Origin: Acheta domesticus
Taxonomy: Eukaryota > Arthropoda > Insecta > Orthoptera > Gryllidae
Length of the DNA: 64,000 bases
Direction: 5' to 3'
Assembly (NCBI GenBank): GCA_031308135.1
Contig: JAHLJT010009419.1
Coordinates: forward strand, 184,040,125 to 184,104,124
This document shows, piece after piece, positions 1 through 11,534 of the stretch; position 1 is the stretch's first letter, and each line of letters begins with the position of its first letter. The notes under the pieces are model-generated. The model did not search any database, had not been told where the DNA came from, and saw only the letters and a list, made by a program, of their open reading frames with translations. Position numbers and translations under genes: made by a program.

Positions 1-1460
1 TTAAACGTCACATAATTTTTAAAAGAAAGTTGCCATTTATGACTAGGTTTTTGGGTTCTTTAATATTCTAAAAGTATTTTTTTCGTTCTACCAATAGGAA
101 ACCGAAAAATTAAGAAAATGACAAAAAAAATGTACTTTTGGCGGCGATAGATGACAGCTGGCAAGAAAGAGTTGTGGCAATTCCGATAGCTAGCGAAGAC
201 CCAAGGAAATGGAAAACTAATACGGGAAAGTCTGCTGCCATTCTGTATCACCACTAGTTTCGAGCCTGTTCAAGGCTTCTAAGACCAGTAAAAAATATTT
301 CTTGTTATGTTTTTTTCAATAATATTTTTTTGTGTTTGAATTTGGGCCTGAGAAAATGTTGAAAAATATTTTTCTGGATAGTACAAATTGTGTTCTTATT
401 TATTATATTTTTCAGTCAGGTAAAATATTGTTAAGTTGACGAAAAAAACTGAAATTAAAAAAACACGTTTTTCGCTATAGATGGGTGTGGTTAGTGGGAC
501 CGGGGCTAAGAAACTTTTCAAAAGTATTATTTTTATGTTAGAATTACAGTGTAACTACTCATATGTAATTTGGTTGAGAGAAACTTTTTACCATCTTATC
601 GGGGGAGACCCTTAATAATTCAATTCTATTTGTAACATGTTTTACTAGTAATATTTTTATTCATATTTATAAATATATTTATTTTTCGGGTAATTTTGTT
701 TTTTGGGGGGGCATTCGTATTTAACGGATATATTTGAATGCAAAAGTCCTCCACCCCAGGATCACGCTGCGCTCTCCCTGCTCACGAGTACTCGGAGCGT
801 TACAATATACGTTTAACATCGAGTCGCAAAAATCAAAATTACTCGAAAAAAATGCTTAACTACCTATGAAAATATGTATATCATTGGATTTCATGTTTTT
901 ACGCTCGGCATGAATAGACCAAAAAATATGTATAGTTCCATTTGAAAATAAAAAATAAAGTTACCTCAATATCTCGTAAAAATACAAGTGATGAAATGGA
1001 GAACAATAGCCTACATCGAATTAAGCCCCATTCTCTCATGCATTCTGTGAAAACTGCATTGCAGTAACTTCAACCATTCATAAGTTGTAAAAGATGCTGA
1101 AAGTTACGTGACTCACTTTGTATATTTAAAATATTTTAATGTTATTTTTAATTGCAAATTCTGATTAATTTTTGGTATATTACTGAATAATGAATAATAA
1201 TAAATCAGGAGGCCACGAAGTCTTGGGCTTCTTAAGAATTAATTTACATGAAGGTTAAATAGCACATGCCAAGCTCGTGAGCAGTATTGATGGTGCATGA
1301 CCACCTCAAGGCAATGTTTTCGTTGCGTTATGATGTTGACATCGATTCACCGGGTGAATCAGGTGCGGTGATGTGGACGAAAATGTGGGTGGGAACGAAG
1401 GGACGAGATGGAGAAGGAGCTGGAGTGGATCGGGGAGAATGACAGAGGAGGAGCAGGATA
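1..1460. other. AT-rich non-coding stretch
   Basis: No exon, tRNA-like sequence or recognisable transposon terminus was found on either strand. Open frames here are short and lack coding character. It is probably intron or 3' flank of the split gene. Confidence 0.5.
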
Positions 1461-1479
1461 TGAATGAGGAACGGAGGCC

Positions 1480-2380
1480 AATTGGGGGCAATGTCGGCGA
1501 CTATGAGGAGTAGAGGTGGGGGTTTTGGAGGAATCGGAGGTGGTGGCGGGGGCGGAAGGGGAGGAGGGTTCAGGAACGGTGACGGGACAGCGACGGGGGA
1601 CAGGGATGGGGTGGGGACGGGAACGGAGGCGAGGCCTGGGGCTAGGGTGGCGGTGGGGGCGGAGGCGGGGGAAGGTGGAGAGGCCTGGTGACGGAGGCAG
1701 AGGCGTGGCGGGGGCGCGGAAGGCGGTGTGAGACAGGGACGAGGGCGTGGGGCTGGGGGTGGCTCTAGAGCGGACGTGGATGCAGGCGCGGTGGTCCAGG
1801 CAGGGGCGGAAAGCGTGACGGGCGGGCGGAGGAGTCGAGGGCGGGGGTGAGCTGGAACAGGGGTGGAGACGGAGGAGGGAGCGGGGGTAGGAGCGGGGGT
1901 GGGGGCGAGGCAAAGGGAGAGGCGGGGGCGGAGGTGAGGTTTGGGCTGGGGCTGAAACAGGGGTGGAGACGGAGGCGGGAGCGGGGGTAGGAGCGGAGGT
2001 GGGGGGCGAGGCGGGGCCGGAGTTGAGGCGGGGGTGAGCTGGAACAGGGGTGGCGACGGAGGAGGGAGCGGGGGTAGGAGCGGGGGTGGGGGCGAGGCCA
2101 GGGAGAGGCGGGGGCGGAGGTGAGGTTTGGGCTGGGGCTGAAACAGGGGTGGAGACGGAGGAGGGAGCGGGGGTAGAAGAGCGGAGGTGGGGGGCGAGGC
2201 GGGGGAGGAGTTGAGGCGGGGCTGGAACAGGGGTGGAGACGGAGGAGGGAGCGGGGGGCGAGGCGGGGACAGAGGTGAGGTTTGGGCCGAAGCTGGAACA
2301 GAAGTGGAGACAGGCGGGAGCGGGGGTAGGAGCGGAGGTGAGTGTGGGGGTCTGGGGGCTGGGGCGGGGGCGGGGGCGCA
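1480..2380. repeat. GC-rich degenerate minisatellite (GGAGC/GGGGTAGG type)
   Basis: About 900 bp of purine-rich plus strand is built from imperfect units such as GGAGCGGGGGTAGGAGC. A longer segment of roughly 100 bp that includes GGAACAGGGGTGGAGACGG recurs several times. The block ends within about 10 bp of the donor of exon w17, so it forms the 5' end of that intron in transcript orientation. Long G runs could form G-quadruplexes. A long minus-strand open frame across it is an artefact of composition. Confidence 0.8.
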
Positions 2381-2387
2381 TGCTCAC

Positions 2388-2543
2388 CCGCAGAGGTAGC
2401 AGGGGGCGAGGAGCTGCACTGCGTCGTTCATCTTGACGGGCACGCTGAAGGGGCGGCCTGCCAGCGCCAGCACCTCCGCCGCCGCCAGCTCCGCCGCCTC
2501 CTTCGACGCGCGCTCCTTGCCCTCGTACGGCGGCTCCGCGCGC
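2388..2543 (-). CDS. Exon w17 (last in window) of the split gene
   Basis: The acceptor is GGGCGTGCGCAG at 2544-2555. The exon supplies the last base of a codon begun in w16, then 51 codons, then two bases before the donor GTGAGC. The frame begins RAEPPYEGKERASKEAAELA and ends VQLLAPCYLC. The first half is a charged, Ala-rich predicted helix; the second is hydrophobic with two Cys. There is no stop, so the coding region continues to an exon below this window. The family is not recognised. The acceptor lacks a pyrimidine tract and shares 14 bases, TGGGGCGTGCGCAG, with the acceptor of w15. Confidence 0.8.
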
Positions 2544-2577
2544 CTGCGCACGCCCCACCCTCACATTGCACTTCCCA

Positions 2578-2628
2578 GGAAATAAATAAATAAATAAATA
2601 ATCAAATGAATAAATAAATAAATAAATG
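2578..2628. repeat. (AAAT)n microsatellite, possible retroposon tail
   Basis: The plus strand carries repeated AAAT with one interruption (AATCAAATG). Such tails are typical of LINE and SINE 3' ends. I cannot identify the attached element, and the next 70 bases, which contain GGCCTAACCACTTCCGCC, are unassigned. Confidence 0.6.
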
Positions 2629-2639
2629 TCTTTTATTGT

Positions 2640-3350
2640 GGTGAGGCTGAGGCCATTTAAACGGCCTAACCACTTCCGCCTAACCACTTTCAAAAATTTA
2701 TTACATTAGTTCATAATAAATAGGTCATTCAAAAAAATAGAACTGCTCAAGAGGCGGGTTAAGGCGCTTCTTGTATTTCAGTTGTAGGAATAACAGGCAA
2801 CGTGTGTTAACAGTTGAAATTTCTATCGTAACCCAAGGAGATGTGTGCCGATTTCGTCACCTGCGGATGACATTTAAGAGTTTAAGCATGCAACGGTGTT
2901 GTAGCAACACTGCTGACTGTTGAAGTTTCGTCTTAGCTTCACGAGGTTGTGTTCTGACCTTTTTTTGCGCCGTTTCTACTAACATGGAAGGAAGGAGAAA
3001 TAGTTGATTGGAGTCATTAGAAGCTATCTCCCTTTTATCCTAAACAGTTGAATTCGTTTCCTGAAATATATCGCATATGGAGGTGAACTCGTGTACTCTC
3101 TAATCTCTTGCAACAGAACTAATCAGTAACTGCAACAACTCTGGAGTTGGTGGCAACACTTAAGTCTCCGTTTGTGTAACTAGAGTGAAAATGTTATCAA
3201 ACGAACTTGTTAATACGACGAGCGCTTATATTTTAGCTTTTATCAAGAGGTTGCAAGAAAATGAATTTTAACCGAAAACTTCCAATTACAGGATTGCTAA
3301 ACAACTGGTGTTGCATGTAACGGTTTCGAATTAATAACTTTTAAGAAATA
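2640..3350. other. Unassigned intron sequence
   Basis: Moderately AT-rich sequence between the AAAT tail and the LINE remnant. No exon, terminal inverted repeat or tRNA-like box was seen. Confidence 0.4.
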
Positions 3351-3351
3351 A

Positions 3352-5260
3352 TGGGTCCAGGATAAATCCCAAGCGAATTGATAAAGAATGGAAGACCGAA
3401 GCTAGTACGGATGATGACGAACCTAATTAATAGCTGTATCAATAAAGGCGATATACCCGAAGACTGGAAAATGGATTATATAACACCTATATATAAGAAA
3501 GGAAGGAAAGATATATGGGAAAATTATAGAGGGATAGCAGTGACAAACACGTTCAGTAAGGTATATGGAAGAATGTTAAGAGAATTAATAGAAGAGGGAT
3601 ACAAGGAGTACGAAGAAGAAGAACAAAATGGTTTTAGAGCAGGTCGTTCTTGCATAGAAAACCTGTTTTTTGTCCCAGGTGATGCAAAAGAAATGGCAAA
3701 CAGGGAGAGAACTTCATATGGTCTTCCTTAATTTAGCAAAGGCCTATCATAGTGTGCCAGTCATAAAGTTGTGGGAAGTTATGAATGAAAGTAATGTAAA
3801 TACAATTTTAATAAATGCGGTAAAGGAATTGTACATAGGTCAAAAAGGAGTGGTGAAAGTTGGAAAACAGATTATCAATGCATTTCCTATATCAAAAGGA
3901 CTACGGCAAGGATGTTGTCTGTCACCTACCCTCTTTAAAATATATGTTAATGCGGTGTTACAAGTATGAAAAAGTGCTGGGATGGGAATACCATTTGATG
4001 ATAATATAACACTTTATGCCCTACAATTCGCTGATGATCAGGTACTGATGGCGCAAGACCAGGAAGATATTGAATATATGACTAGTATGATAAAACAAGA
4101 TTATGAGGAAATGGGGACTAAGCCTCAATCTAGAGAAAACAATGTACTGGACACTAGGCAGTACACATGATGTATTGACTATGGAAACTGGAGAAATAAT
4201 AAGAACAGCTGAGGACATAAAGTACTTGGGAACAACTATAGCGAAACAAGGTTTTTATGAAAAGGAATGTGAAACTGGAATAATTAAAGGAAGGAAAATT
4301 TTAGGAGCCCTGAATCCAGAGATCTGGGATCCAAATATAAGCAGAAAAACTAAATTTAGAATACATAAAAGTATCATTGAAAGTGTTGCATTATACGGAG
4401 CAGAAATATGGCAACTTCCTGAACAACAGGAAAGAAAATTGAGAGCCCTGGAAATGGATTTCCTCAGACGAGCTGCAGTAATATCTAGAATGGAAAAAAT
4501 TAGAAATGAAAATTAGTAAGGAAATAATGAATTTCTCTACGACTGCTCCCGAATGTATACATTTCTGCACGTTGTCGGATGCAGTAATGATGCCGATTCC
4601 AAAAGTCGTGCGAGAATATTATTCTCACACGGCTGTGGACCAATCACATTCGTTTTAGTTCATTACACCACGACAGAGGGTTCTCGCAGTCGCCTACAGA
4701 GGCGCTGCGTGCTCTGCCGCGGCTGGTCGCAACTGTCGTTAGACAGGTGAGCCACGAAACAGTATGCGAGTTGGTGTTGAGGTTAAGGCGCCCATTGGAT
4801 ATTTTTAAAATATCAATTTTAAAGTCGTAGAGGAAGTATAGACTTCTACTCGCGTAGAATGGCTATTATTCACTCGTTGAAATTCCGACACTCGCTCCTA
4901 CGTCGCTCGTGTCGTAAACATCAACTCGTGAATAATAGCTATCATTCTACGCTCGTTGAAGAATATACTATTACATCATGATATTATAGAGGAAATTGAA
5001 AAGTAACAACTCACTTGGTTTGGACATGTACAGCAAATGGAGGAGAAAAGACTCCCCAAAAGATCATTAGAATGGCAACCAAGTGAAAGGAGAAAACGAG
5101 GAAGACCAAGACCAGGGTGGAATGACCAGATCAGAAAGACAATCGAGAAGTGGAAATTACCTCCTGATGTCTGGAAGAACAGAGAAGACTGGAGAAGAAG
5201 ATTAGGCACCGGAAGACCGAAGTAGAGGTTAAGAGAACGGCAAGAAGAAGAAGAAGAAAT
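3352..5260 (+). pseudogene. Decayed LINE: reverse transcriptase and C-terminal region, 5' truncated
   Basis: Translated fragments in changing frames follow the order of a non-LTR reverse transcriptase. They are a fingers region (IPEDWKMDYITPIYKKG, NYRGIAVTNTFSKVYGRM) at 3378-3731, a palm region with GLRQGCCLSPTLF at 3900-3940, a catalytic FADD box at 4030, and a thumb region to 4516. A basic C-terminus typical of LINEs (KRGRPRPGWNDQIRK) lies at 5037-5225. The first catalytic box reads LAKAYHSV, where DLxKAYD is expected, so two key Asp are lost. In-frame stops (near 3363 and 3967) and frameshifts confirm it is dead. A hairpin element interrupts it at about 4533-4965. The 3' end runs into (AAG)n at 5231-5258. 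It is oriented against the host gene. Confidence 0.85.
4533..4965. mobile_element. TIR/hairpin element inserted in the LINE remnant
   Basis: The LINE reading resumes after this block, which marks it as an insertion. CTCTACGACT near 4535 is matched by AGTCGTAGAG at 4823-4832. Beyond that, 4853-4880 (starting CGTAGAATGGCTATTATTCA) pairs with 4921-4951 to give a nearly perfect 28-bp stem around a 40-base loop. No open frame looks real, so it is a short non-autonomous DNA element or two adjacent ones. A possibly related stretch with GTCGTAGAAAAAGTA lies near 39785. Confidence 0.65.
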
Positions 5261-5264
5261 AACA

Positions 5265-6670
5265 GCTTTTCTGTTTAAAGCGTATCCCTAGCCAGGTATA
5301 AGGACAGAAATAATTCGAAAAATCATTTTTGCTCTTAACTATTGATTGCGTTGGGTCTCATTACATTTTAGTGCCGAAACAAAGGTGGAGTTTGTGAATG
5401 ATAGTTCTTACTCTACTACATTTTTTCTCAAACTTTCTAGAAATAAATTGTCAATAACATTTCTTAGTGACTCCGGTAAATGGTTCCTGTATGCCCAATG
5501 CAAGAGGCAAAGGTAATAAGGGAGTGGTTCGATGACTGGATTATCGGGTGCTTTGAATAAACATGTTTCTTGTGGTCAGGGTTGTGTCAAGAGCAACTAA
5601 AATCTTCCCATGGGCCTTCACTGTACGAGATACCCTTTCATCTCCGCGTTATGTGAGAAATATTGGAGCCAAAATAGCTCACTTGAATATTCATTTTAAT
5701 AGTTGCTATTTGCAATTTATGACACTTCTGTAGCATTTCTGTGCCGTTTTTGTATAATTGCACAATCTACAGTGAAGTCAAACATGTAAGAATTGTTAAA
5801 ATTCTTGCATAATATACAATTTCACACTTTACTCCAAATTTAGAATATTGGAATATTAGAAAATAAGAATAGAATTTTAGCCCATTTAAACTCTTGCAGG
5901 AAATGCCTCCTAATGATTCAGGTACAGCAGTAGACCATACCAAATTTAATACTTTAATTAATTCAAAGAATGATCCTGACGAATCAAGCATGAAACTGTG
6001 ATTACGTTGTACAAAATGGTGTGAATTATGAAACATTAGCTCTTATTTGAAAGTCATGATTTCTCTACATTGGATGAAGGAGCTTAATCAGCTTAATTTT
6101 TTCAGTGAAATATTTGCACATTATTTACATCTTGCGCATATTTTCAGAAACTTAAAAAAAACACTCTTGTGTATATACACGTTACTTCGCCTTTCAATTT
6201 CACGAGAGATTTTTTAAAATATATTTCCTCCTGTTCGACAGTGCCTTTCAGGGTGAAGTATATAGCATTTACGACAAAAGGATTTTGGGCGTACCATAGG
6301 ATCTTGCTGTGAGATACATTTAAGCAACACACATCTTTTATTTGAATTAATATTAATAAACATAGATAAATTTTGGGTAGTATTTTTGTTCGTAAATTAA
6401 TTTCAGTTACGATACTTTTCTTCCATATTCATGTTCATAGTAATTCATCTTCAAAGTAATGGATTGTGGTTCAGGGATTTAAAATACTGCTAATAAGAGA
6501 CCTAATACTAATGGGCAGTCGAAAATTAGCGACCTAAACTAATGGGCTCTCCCTTCCTCTGTGAGACCGGATTTACATGCTTCCTAGGGGGGAGTGATTT
6601 CGGGAGTTTTGGCGAAAGCGCGCAAACGCAAAGCCACTTGCAAGGCGGCAGAGCCACTCTGCGCAGACTC
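5265..6670. other. AT-rich intron, no recognisable feature
   Basis: I see no exon-like island, satellite or transposon end on either strand. The short open frames have random composition. Confidence 0.45.
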
Positions 6671-6675
6671 GTGAT

Positions 6676-7488
6676 TATACTTCGGTTTTTCTTTCTTGGC
6701 GCACGGGGGGGGGGTCAATAAAATGGTATTTCGCGTCGTTCTCCGTTGTGCTGCCAGGAGTCGCATGATCGCCATCACTTTTCACTACAGTCTGGCGGCA
6801 CAACGGAGAACGACGCTAAATATTGTGCAGTGATCTCAACGTTCAACTGGATGCACAACTGCAATGCTTTGGAGGACTGAAAATCGTGACGATCGTTTTT
6901 CGTTAGGGTGGCTGCGGTGAAAGTCTACCTACAGACTTTCTTATGGACTTAAATGTGGCCTGTGTTTTGTTAGTGATGCTTAAAATTGTTCTGAAAAGGA
7001 AAATGGAATGAGTAGGCAGTACTGCGTATTATTTGGTAGCCAATGTTTTAATAATATTTTTTTATGTTTCTTTTTACACAATTTTTATTTCCCATCAATT
7101 GAACTAAAGAAATTATTAAAAATACTAATCAAACAACAATACACTGCGTGAATTTTAAAAAAGTCTCCAAGATATGAACGATGGGATTGTTAAAATTTTG
7201 TACGAAATTGAAATTTTAAAGTATTAAATATTGCTTCCTCTCCAAATTTTTATTAAGTTTTCGGGAACTTAAAAGATAATAAATGTTTTAAATTTTAACG
7301 AGACACAGATTCCTGCTGTTCGGCTCTGAGATAATGAGGAAAGAAAAGACGTTCACCATCATGACGGACCGTCACGATTTCTCAGCCCTGAGTGGTGTCT
7401 CCAGTCTACACTAGAGCTCACTGATATCGTGAGGTATTCCATTTTATTGACACCCCCCGTGCGCCCACAAAGAAAAACCGAAGTATAC
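6676..7488. mobile_element. TIR element of about 0.8 kb with internal hairpin
   Basis: The left end (TATACTTCGGTTTTTCTTTC, then TTGGCGCACGGGGG and TCAATAAAATGG) is repeated in inverted form at 7432-7488, giving arms of about 50 bp. Just inside the left arm, 6741-6768 (GTCGTTCTCCGTTGTGC) pairs with 6790-6815 to form a second hairpin. No transposase frame is present. A fragment with the same GGCGCACGGGGG, CAATAAAATGG order lies at 19345-19480. Confidence 0.7.
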
Positions 7489-7517
7489 TACAACTCCCGC
7501 AGTCATCCGTCCCAAGC

Positions 7518-7892
7518 CAGGGCCCTGCAACTCTCCATCAAAACCGAGGACAAAGCTCGAGGGAACTACTGTAGGAAGCGCTAGTGTCGCCGGGTACAGG
7601 CTCGCCAACATCGGCACCTAAAAATTGTGGGATACACGAAAAGATTTTTCTAAATGTTCAATTATTCAAAAATATATTCATACAAAAACCGCTGAAGAAA
7701 GCGCGAATATGGACGCTATCTTTTGTAGCATTACGCTCCTGCTTGAGCGTAATTCGAACCTACGTAGCAGCCACGCATGTCTAAAGTATCGTTGGCAGCA
7801 GTTTGAGTTTTAGTTCCTGTAAGAAGGTGCCGCAGGAGAGGGCGCCACTGTAATGGTGTCCACCACGTTGTATGGGAGTTGAAGGGCGCTGG
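7518..7892. mobile_element. Non-autonomous hAT-like TIR element, copy 1
   Basis: The ends are CAGGGCCCTGCAACTCTCC and, inverted, CAGCGCCCTTCAACTCCC. The outermost CAGGG is typical of hAT termini. Flanking 8-mers GTCCCAAG and GTCGCAAG differ at one base and look like a decayed target-site duplication. The body aligns along its length with 20863-21245. No coding frame is present. It ends about 45 bp from exon w16. Confidence 0.75.
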
Positions 7893-7937
7893 TCGCAAGC
7901 GTTGAAGGCGCGCAAGGGGCGTGTGGGCGGGGCTTAC

Positions 7938-8557
7938 GCGTTGCGCGCGGCGCACTTCTTCCGCGCCTTGCACGCGTGCTTGCCGGGCTGCGCGTCGGCT
8001 GGCGGCGGCGGGGGCGGCGGGCGGTCGTCGCCGGGCGGCAGTGGGGGCGGCGGGGGCACGGGCGCCGCGTCGGAGGGCGCGAGGGCGACGGTGGAGCCGG
8101 GCGCCGTGGCGGGCGCGGCGGCGGCGTCGGAGGCGGCGGCGTCGCGGCGCGTGGCGTCGGCGGGCGGCGTGGGCGGCGGCGGCGTGAGGCGGCGCGGCAG
8201 CGGGCGCGGGCCGCCGCGCCGGTGCTGGCTGCGCCGCACCCACGCCGACATGGGCCGCTGCGAGAAGGCCGGCGGCGGCGGCGCCAGCGGGCACTTGGAG
8301 CTGCCCGGGCTGGCCGGCAGCGACGCCGCCGGGTTGGGCGTCTCGGCGTCGGTGGGCGAGCCCGAGGGCGACTGCGACGCCGGCGACGCCGCCACGGGCA
8401 CCGGCAGCACCGACACGGCGCGCATGGGCGCCGGCGGCGGCTGCGGCGTCGGCAGCGACAGCGAGAAGGACGCCGCGGGCGGCACGTGCGACGCAGACGG
8501 CGGCGCCAGCGCCTCCGACAGACGCTTCATCACGGCCGCCTGCTCCCGGAGCGCCTC
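7938..8557 (-). CDS. Exon w16: Pro/Ala-rich, basic Cys-containing end
   Basis: The acceptor TCAACAG at 8558 is followed in phase 0 by EALREQAAVMKRLSEALAPP, a charged helix that continues the helical end of w15. Next come about 130 residues rich in Pro, Ala and Ser, with runs of Pro, and then a basic stretch KHACKARKKCAARN. The donor GTAAGC at 7932-7937 follows the first two bases of a GCG codon. Without splicing the frame would stop at TAA four bases later. Splicing to w17 in phase 2 restores GCG (Ala). Strong GC at third positions marks this frame among several overlapping open frames. 620 nt is long for an internal exon. Confidence 0.8.
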
Positions 8558-8589
8558 CTGTTGACCATTCGTTTTCTCAATATATTGCG

Positions 8590-8750
8590 ATTTTTGTAAC
8601 TTAGTCCCTGACAGGAATCAGCTTTTTCGCTGTCATCCAATTAGGAGCTTTTTTTTCACGAGTGACGTCACTATAGTGACGTTCAAGCTCCCGATTGGTT
8701 GAAACCGTCAACAGCTGATTTCTGTCAGGGACAAAGTTACGAAAATGGCA
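8590..8750. mobile_element. Small foldback element
   Basis: TTTTTGTAACTTAGTCCCTG at the left is matched in inverted orientation by CAGGGACAAAGTTACGAAAA near 8726-8745. Arms of about 32 bp continue through CAGGAATCAGC / GCTGATTTCTG. The centre is itself palindromic around GTGACGTCACTATAGTGACGT. It lies about 35 bp outside the acceptor of w16. Its ends resemble the TIR family seen at 36455-38395 and 58056-58470. Confidence 0.7.
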
Positions 8751-8759
8751 GTATAGACG

Positions 8760-9995
8760 CCTGACATTTTCTCGACTGTACATTAGCCAGCTTGTCAGCA
8801 TCAAATTTATTTCTTTAAAACAATTTTTATGCAGTTGCTTGCAAGCAATTGAATAATAGCTAATACTCAGCTTTCGATATTTTATGTTTAAAAATGGAAT
8901 TAATATTGGCAAGACGTCTATTTCAATTCCTGGTACGAATGCAAGTAATTTACTGTGTGAAATTTTGAAACTGGGTTGAATTCGTTTAATTGCAAGTACC
9001 TCGATGCTTTTGAGTTAATATTGTGTATATTGTTTTCGTGTTTGTATCTTATTTCAAACCTGTGATGTGGTTAATCCATTGCTCGAGTGCAATATATTTT
9101 TAAAATTGAAATTACAAACCGATATTTTATTATTTTTAAGTGTTTCGATTGTAAATGAAATGAATTTAACTTGACAAATACTGATATTTGATAATTGTTA
9201 GGAATTTTTAGAAAAATTACAATACTTGAGAAGGATTAATGTTGATTTTGAGACTTTTCGTGCTGTACTTATTTTTTTACCTGACATTTAGGCCTGTGTT
9301 TGGACCTATGTCTGCCGATGCTCATCTTCGCTGTAAGTTCATCCAGAGAACTCTCCAGCTCTCGGACCTAAAAAGTTGGCAAAATGTTATAATTAATTCA
9401 TTGATGGGTTATGTTAGGACGTCGCTGAATCAATCATTTTAAGCGCATGATACCATTCTGTATCCCTGAAAAACTATTCCCGTAATAGATCAAAAGTCAA
9501 AAAACAGACATACGAATAAATCAACATCAAAATCGATGAATGATTTTTTAGTGAAGTGAGAAGATTTGAAGTTACTAAGTGATGGCCTGAAGGCCTAGAT
9601 AGGGTAGGATGGCAAGAGACAAAATGGCCAATTTTTATTACCTACGTTATTTCTATACTTTCAAACCTACACTCGTGTTCTGAGACCTAACAGATATTCT
9701 GTACAGACTAACCTACAGAATTAAAGAAACAACTTACATGCTTAGGGCTTGCGCTTGAGAAAGATTTCTCGAAAATTACGAAGTAAAGACAACAAAGAAC
9801 AAAATAACTAAATGCTTTACAACCAATTAAGCTTAAACGCAAGAGATGTCCACTATATATAAACATTCAATATTTAAATGTCTTTAAAGTTCCATTTCGG
9901 ATACAGATTTAAAAAGTAAAAGTAAATTAAAAGTTCACATAAAATCTTTTCTAATTTTTCTTGAATTACAGATTTAAAATTTAACTTGCTTAGGC
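8760..9995. other. AT-rich intron with one 120-bp repeat
   Basis: Bases 8970-9100 (including TTTAATTGCAAGTACCTCGA and TGAGTTAATATTGTGTA) match 13985-14100 in direct orientation. The rest is unremarkable; no exon was seen. Confidence 0.55.
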
Positions 9996-10002
9996 TAATT
10001 CA

Positions 10003-10600
10003 AGTGAATTTCTGAGTTAATTTACTTTCGCAAAATTAAGTTTCAAATAACAATGTGACATTTATGTGAAGGCTATTTTTTCTAATTCTTTATTTCTCTA
10101 TTACTTCCCTTTTGAAAATCTAGGAACTTTACCAAAACAGTGAAACTCAATTCTAACCGAATTGGCGTCCATGCGAATGTGGGATATTAAGAGTGTTGGG
10201 AGAAGATGTGAATGGCACGGAAGCGGAGGAACGTAATAGGAGGCTCAATAGGTGAAGGGAAGCGGGGTTCGGAAGCGCAAGGAGGGTCGGAAATAAGATA
10301 ATAAAAGCGGAGGGCGCCAAAGTGGAGAGATGTAAGAGGAGGTTCGGAATCGGAGGATCTCATGGAGGGAGTGTGGAAGTGGAGAGGCGGAAGAGAGGAT
10401 CAAAAGTAGATAGGACGAAGAGCAGAAAAGGAAGCAGAGTCTGAAGAGGAATATTCGGAAGCGGAGGGTCGAAAGCGGAAGAGGAAAACTGGAAATTGGA
10501 GGACGAATCGGAGGGTCAGAACAGAGGAGCCGCCAGCGAAGGGTAGAAACACTGTAGAAGGGTAGAAAAAGGAAGTCAAAGGTAACGGTACAGAAGAGGA
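10003..10600 (+). mobile_element. TIR element, copy 1 (right end replaced by satellite)
   Basis: It begins with TGAATTTCTGAGTTAATTTA and continues as a close reverse complement of 13360-13951. The similarity covers the CATGCGAATGTGGGATATTAAG region and a GA-rich interior. The expected opposite terminus is absent: the GA-rich interior runs on into a repeat of GGGTCAAAAGC units, so this copy appears to have expanded internally. Confidence 0.7.
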
Positions 10601-11215
10601 GGGTCAAAAACGAAGAGTCGAAATGTGAGGGTTAAAAGCTCAGAGTCAAAATCGAAGGGTCAAAAGCTGAGGATAAAAAGCTTAACGTCAAAAGCTGGGA
10701 TTTAAAAGCTGAGGGTCAAAGTAGAGGATCAAAAGCGGAGGGTCAAAAAGTCAGAGATAAAATCGAAGCGTCAAAAGCTGAGGGTCAAATGCTTCAAAGG
10801 GAAGAGACGAGGGTGAAAAGATGAGGTTCAAAGGATGAGGGTCAAAATCTGAGGGGTTAAATGGCAATGGAACGAAAGAAAAGGATCAAAAGCTAAGGAT
10901 CAACAGCAAATAGTCAAAAACGGACGCTCAAAAGCGAAGGATCAAAATCGAAGGGTCAAAAGATGAGGGTCAAAATCTGAGGGTTAAAGCGATGGGGCGA
11001 AAGCAAAGGATCAAAAGCTAAAGATCAAATGCAAATGGTCAAAAGCGGATGGTCAAAAGCGAAGGGTCAGAAGCGAAAGGTCAAAAGATGAGGGTCAAAA
11101 TCTGAGGGTTAAAAGCGATGGGACGAAAGCAAAGGATCAAAAGCTAAGGATAAAAACCAAATAGTCAAAAGCGGAAGATCAAAAGCGAAGGGTCAAAGCA
11201 AAGGGTCAAAAGCAA
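10600..11215. repeat. Degenerate GGTCAAAAGCGAAG minisatellite
   Basis: Imperfect units of roughly 15 bases (GGGTCAAAAGC, GGATCAAAAGC, GGGTCAAAATCTGA) fill the block. A longer period is suggested by recurrence of GATGAGGGTCAAAATCTGAG. It stops within about 12 bp of the donor of exon w15. Confidence 0.8.
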
Positions 11216-11226
11216 AGCGGTCTGAC

Positions 11227-11501
11227 CTGCTTGGAGAGCGCGAGCGCGGCGTCGGCGTCGGAGGAGAGCGCGCGCAGGTGCGACGCCAGCCCCTGCGGCG
11301 AGCGCATGCCGCGCTCGCACACCGCCTCCAGCTGGCGCAGCTGCTCCAGCATCATCTCGGCGGCGCGCAGCCCGGCCAGCTGCGCGCGCCGCGCCGCCGT
11401 GTTCTCCAGCTGCGCGCTCGCCACGCGCTCCGCCGCCGACGCCGGCTCCCGCCGGCACGCGCAGCGCGCGCCCCGACGCCGTGCGCACGCACAGCAGCTT
11501 C
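11227..11501 (-). CDS. Exon w15: coiled-coil segment, carries a +1 frameshift
   Basis: The acceptor GGGCGTGCGCAG precedes one base that completes an Arg codon from w14. The frame then reads KLLCVRTASGRALRVPAG. At the CCC run 11448-11450 (GGG on the coding strand) the coding frame must drop one base to continue as EPASAAERVASAQL. The rest is an amphipathic helix rich in Leu, Gln, Arg and Glu, ending SDADAALALSKQ before the donor GTCAGA in phase 0. Both halves have GC at nearly all third positions, and both outer phases fit the neighbours. The 275-nt length is one more than phase requires. The lesion is either a base-call error or a real mutation. Confidence 0.8.
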
Positions 11502-11534
11502 CTGCGCACGCCCCACGACGCGTCACCTCAGACT

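Noticed and set aside
1359..2693. 444-codon Pro/Ser/Thr-rich minus frame
   Set aside because: Produced by the GC-rich minisatellite; the real exon at 2388-2543 uses another frame.
7872..8599. Plus-strand open frames of 207-230 codons
   Set aside because: Antisense shadows of exon w16 in GC-rich sequence; they lack splice sites and third-base pattern.
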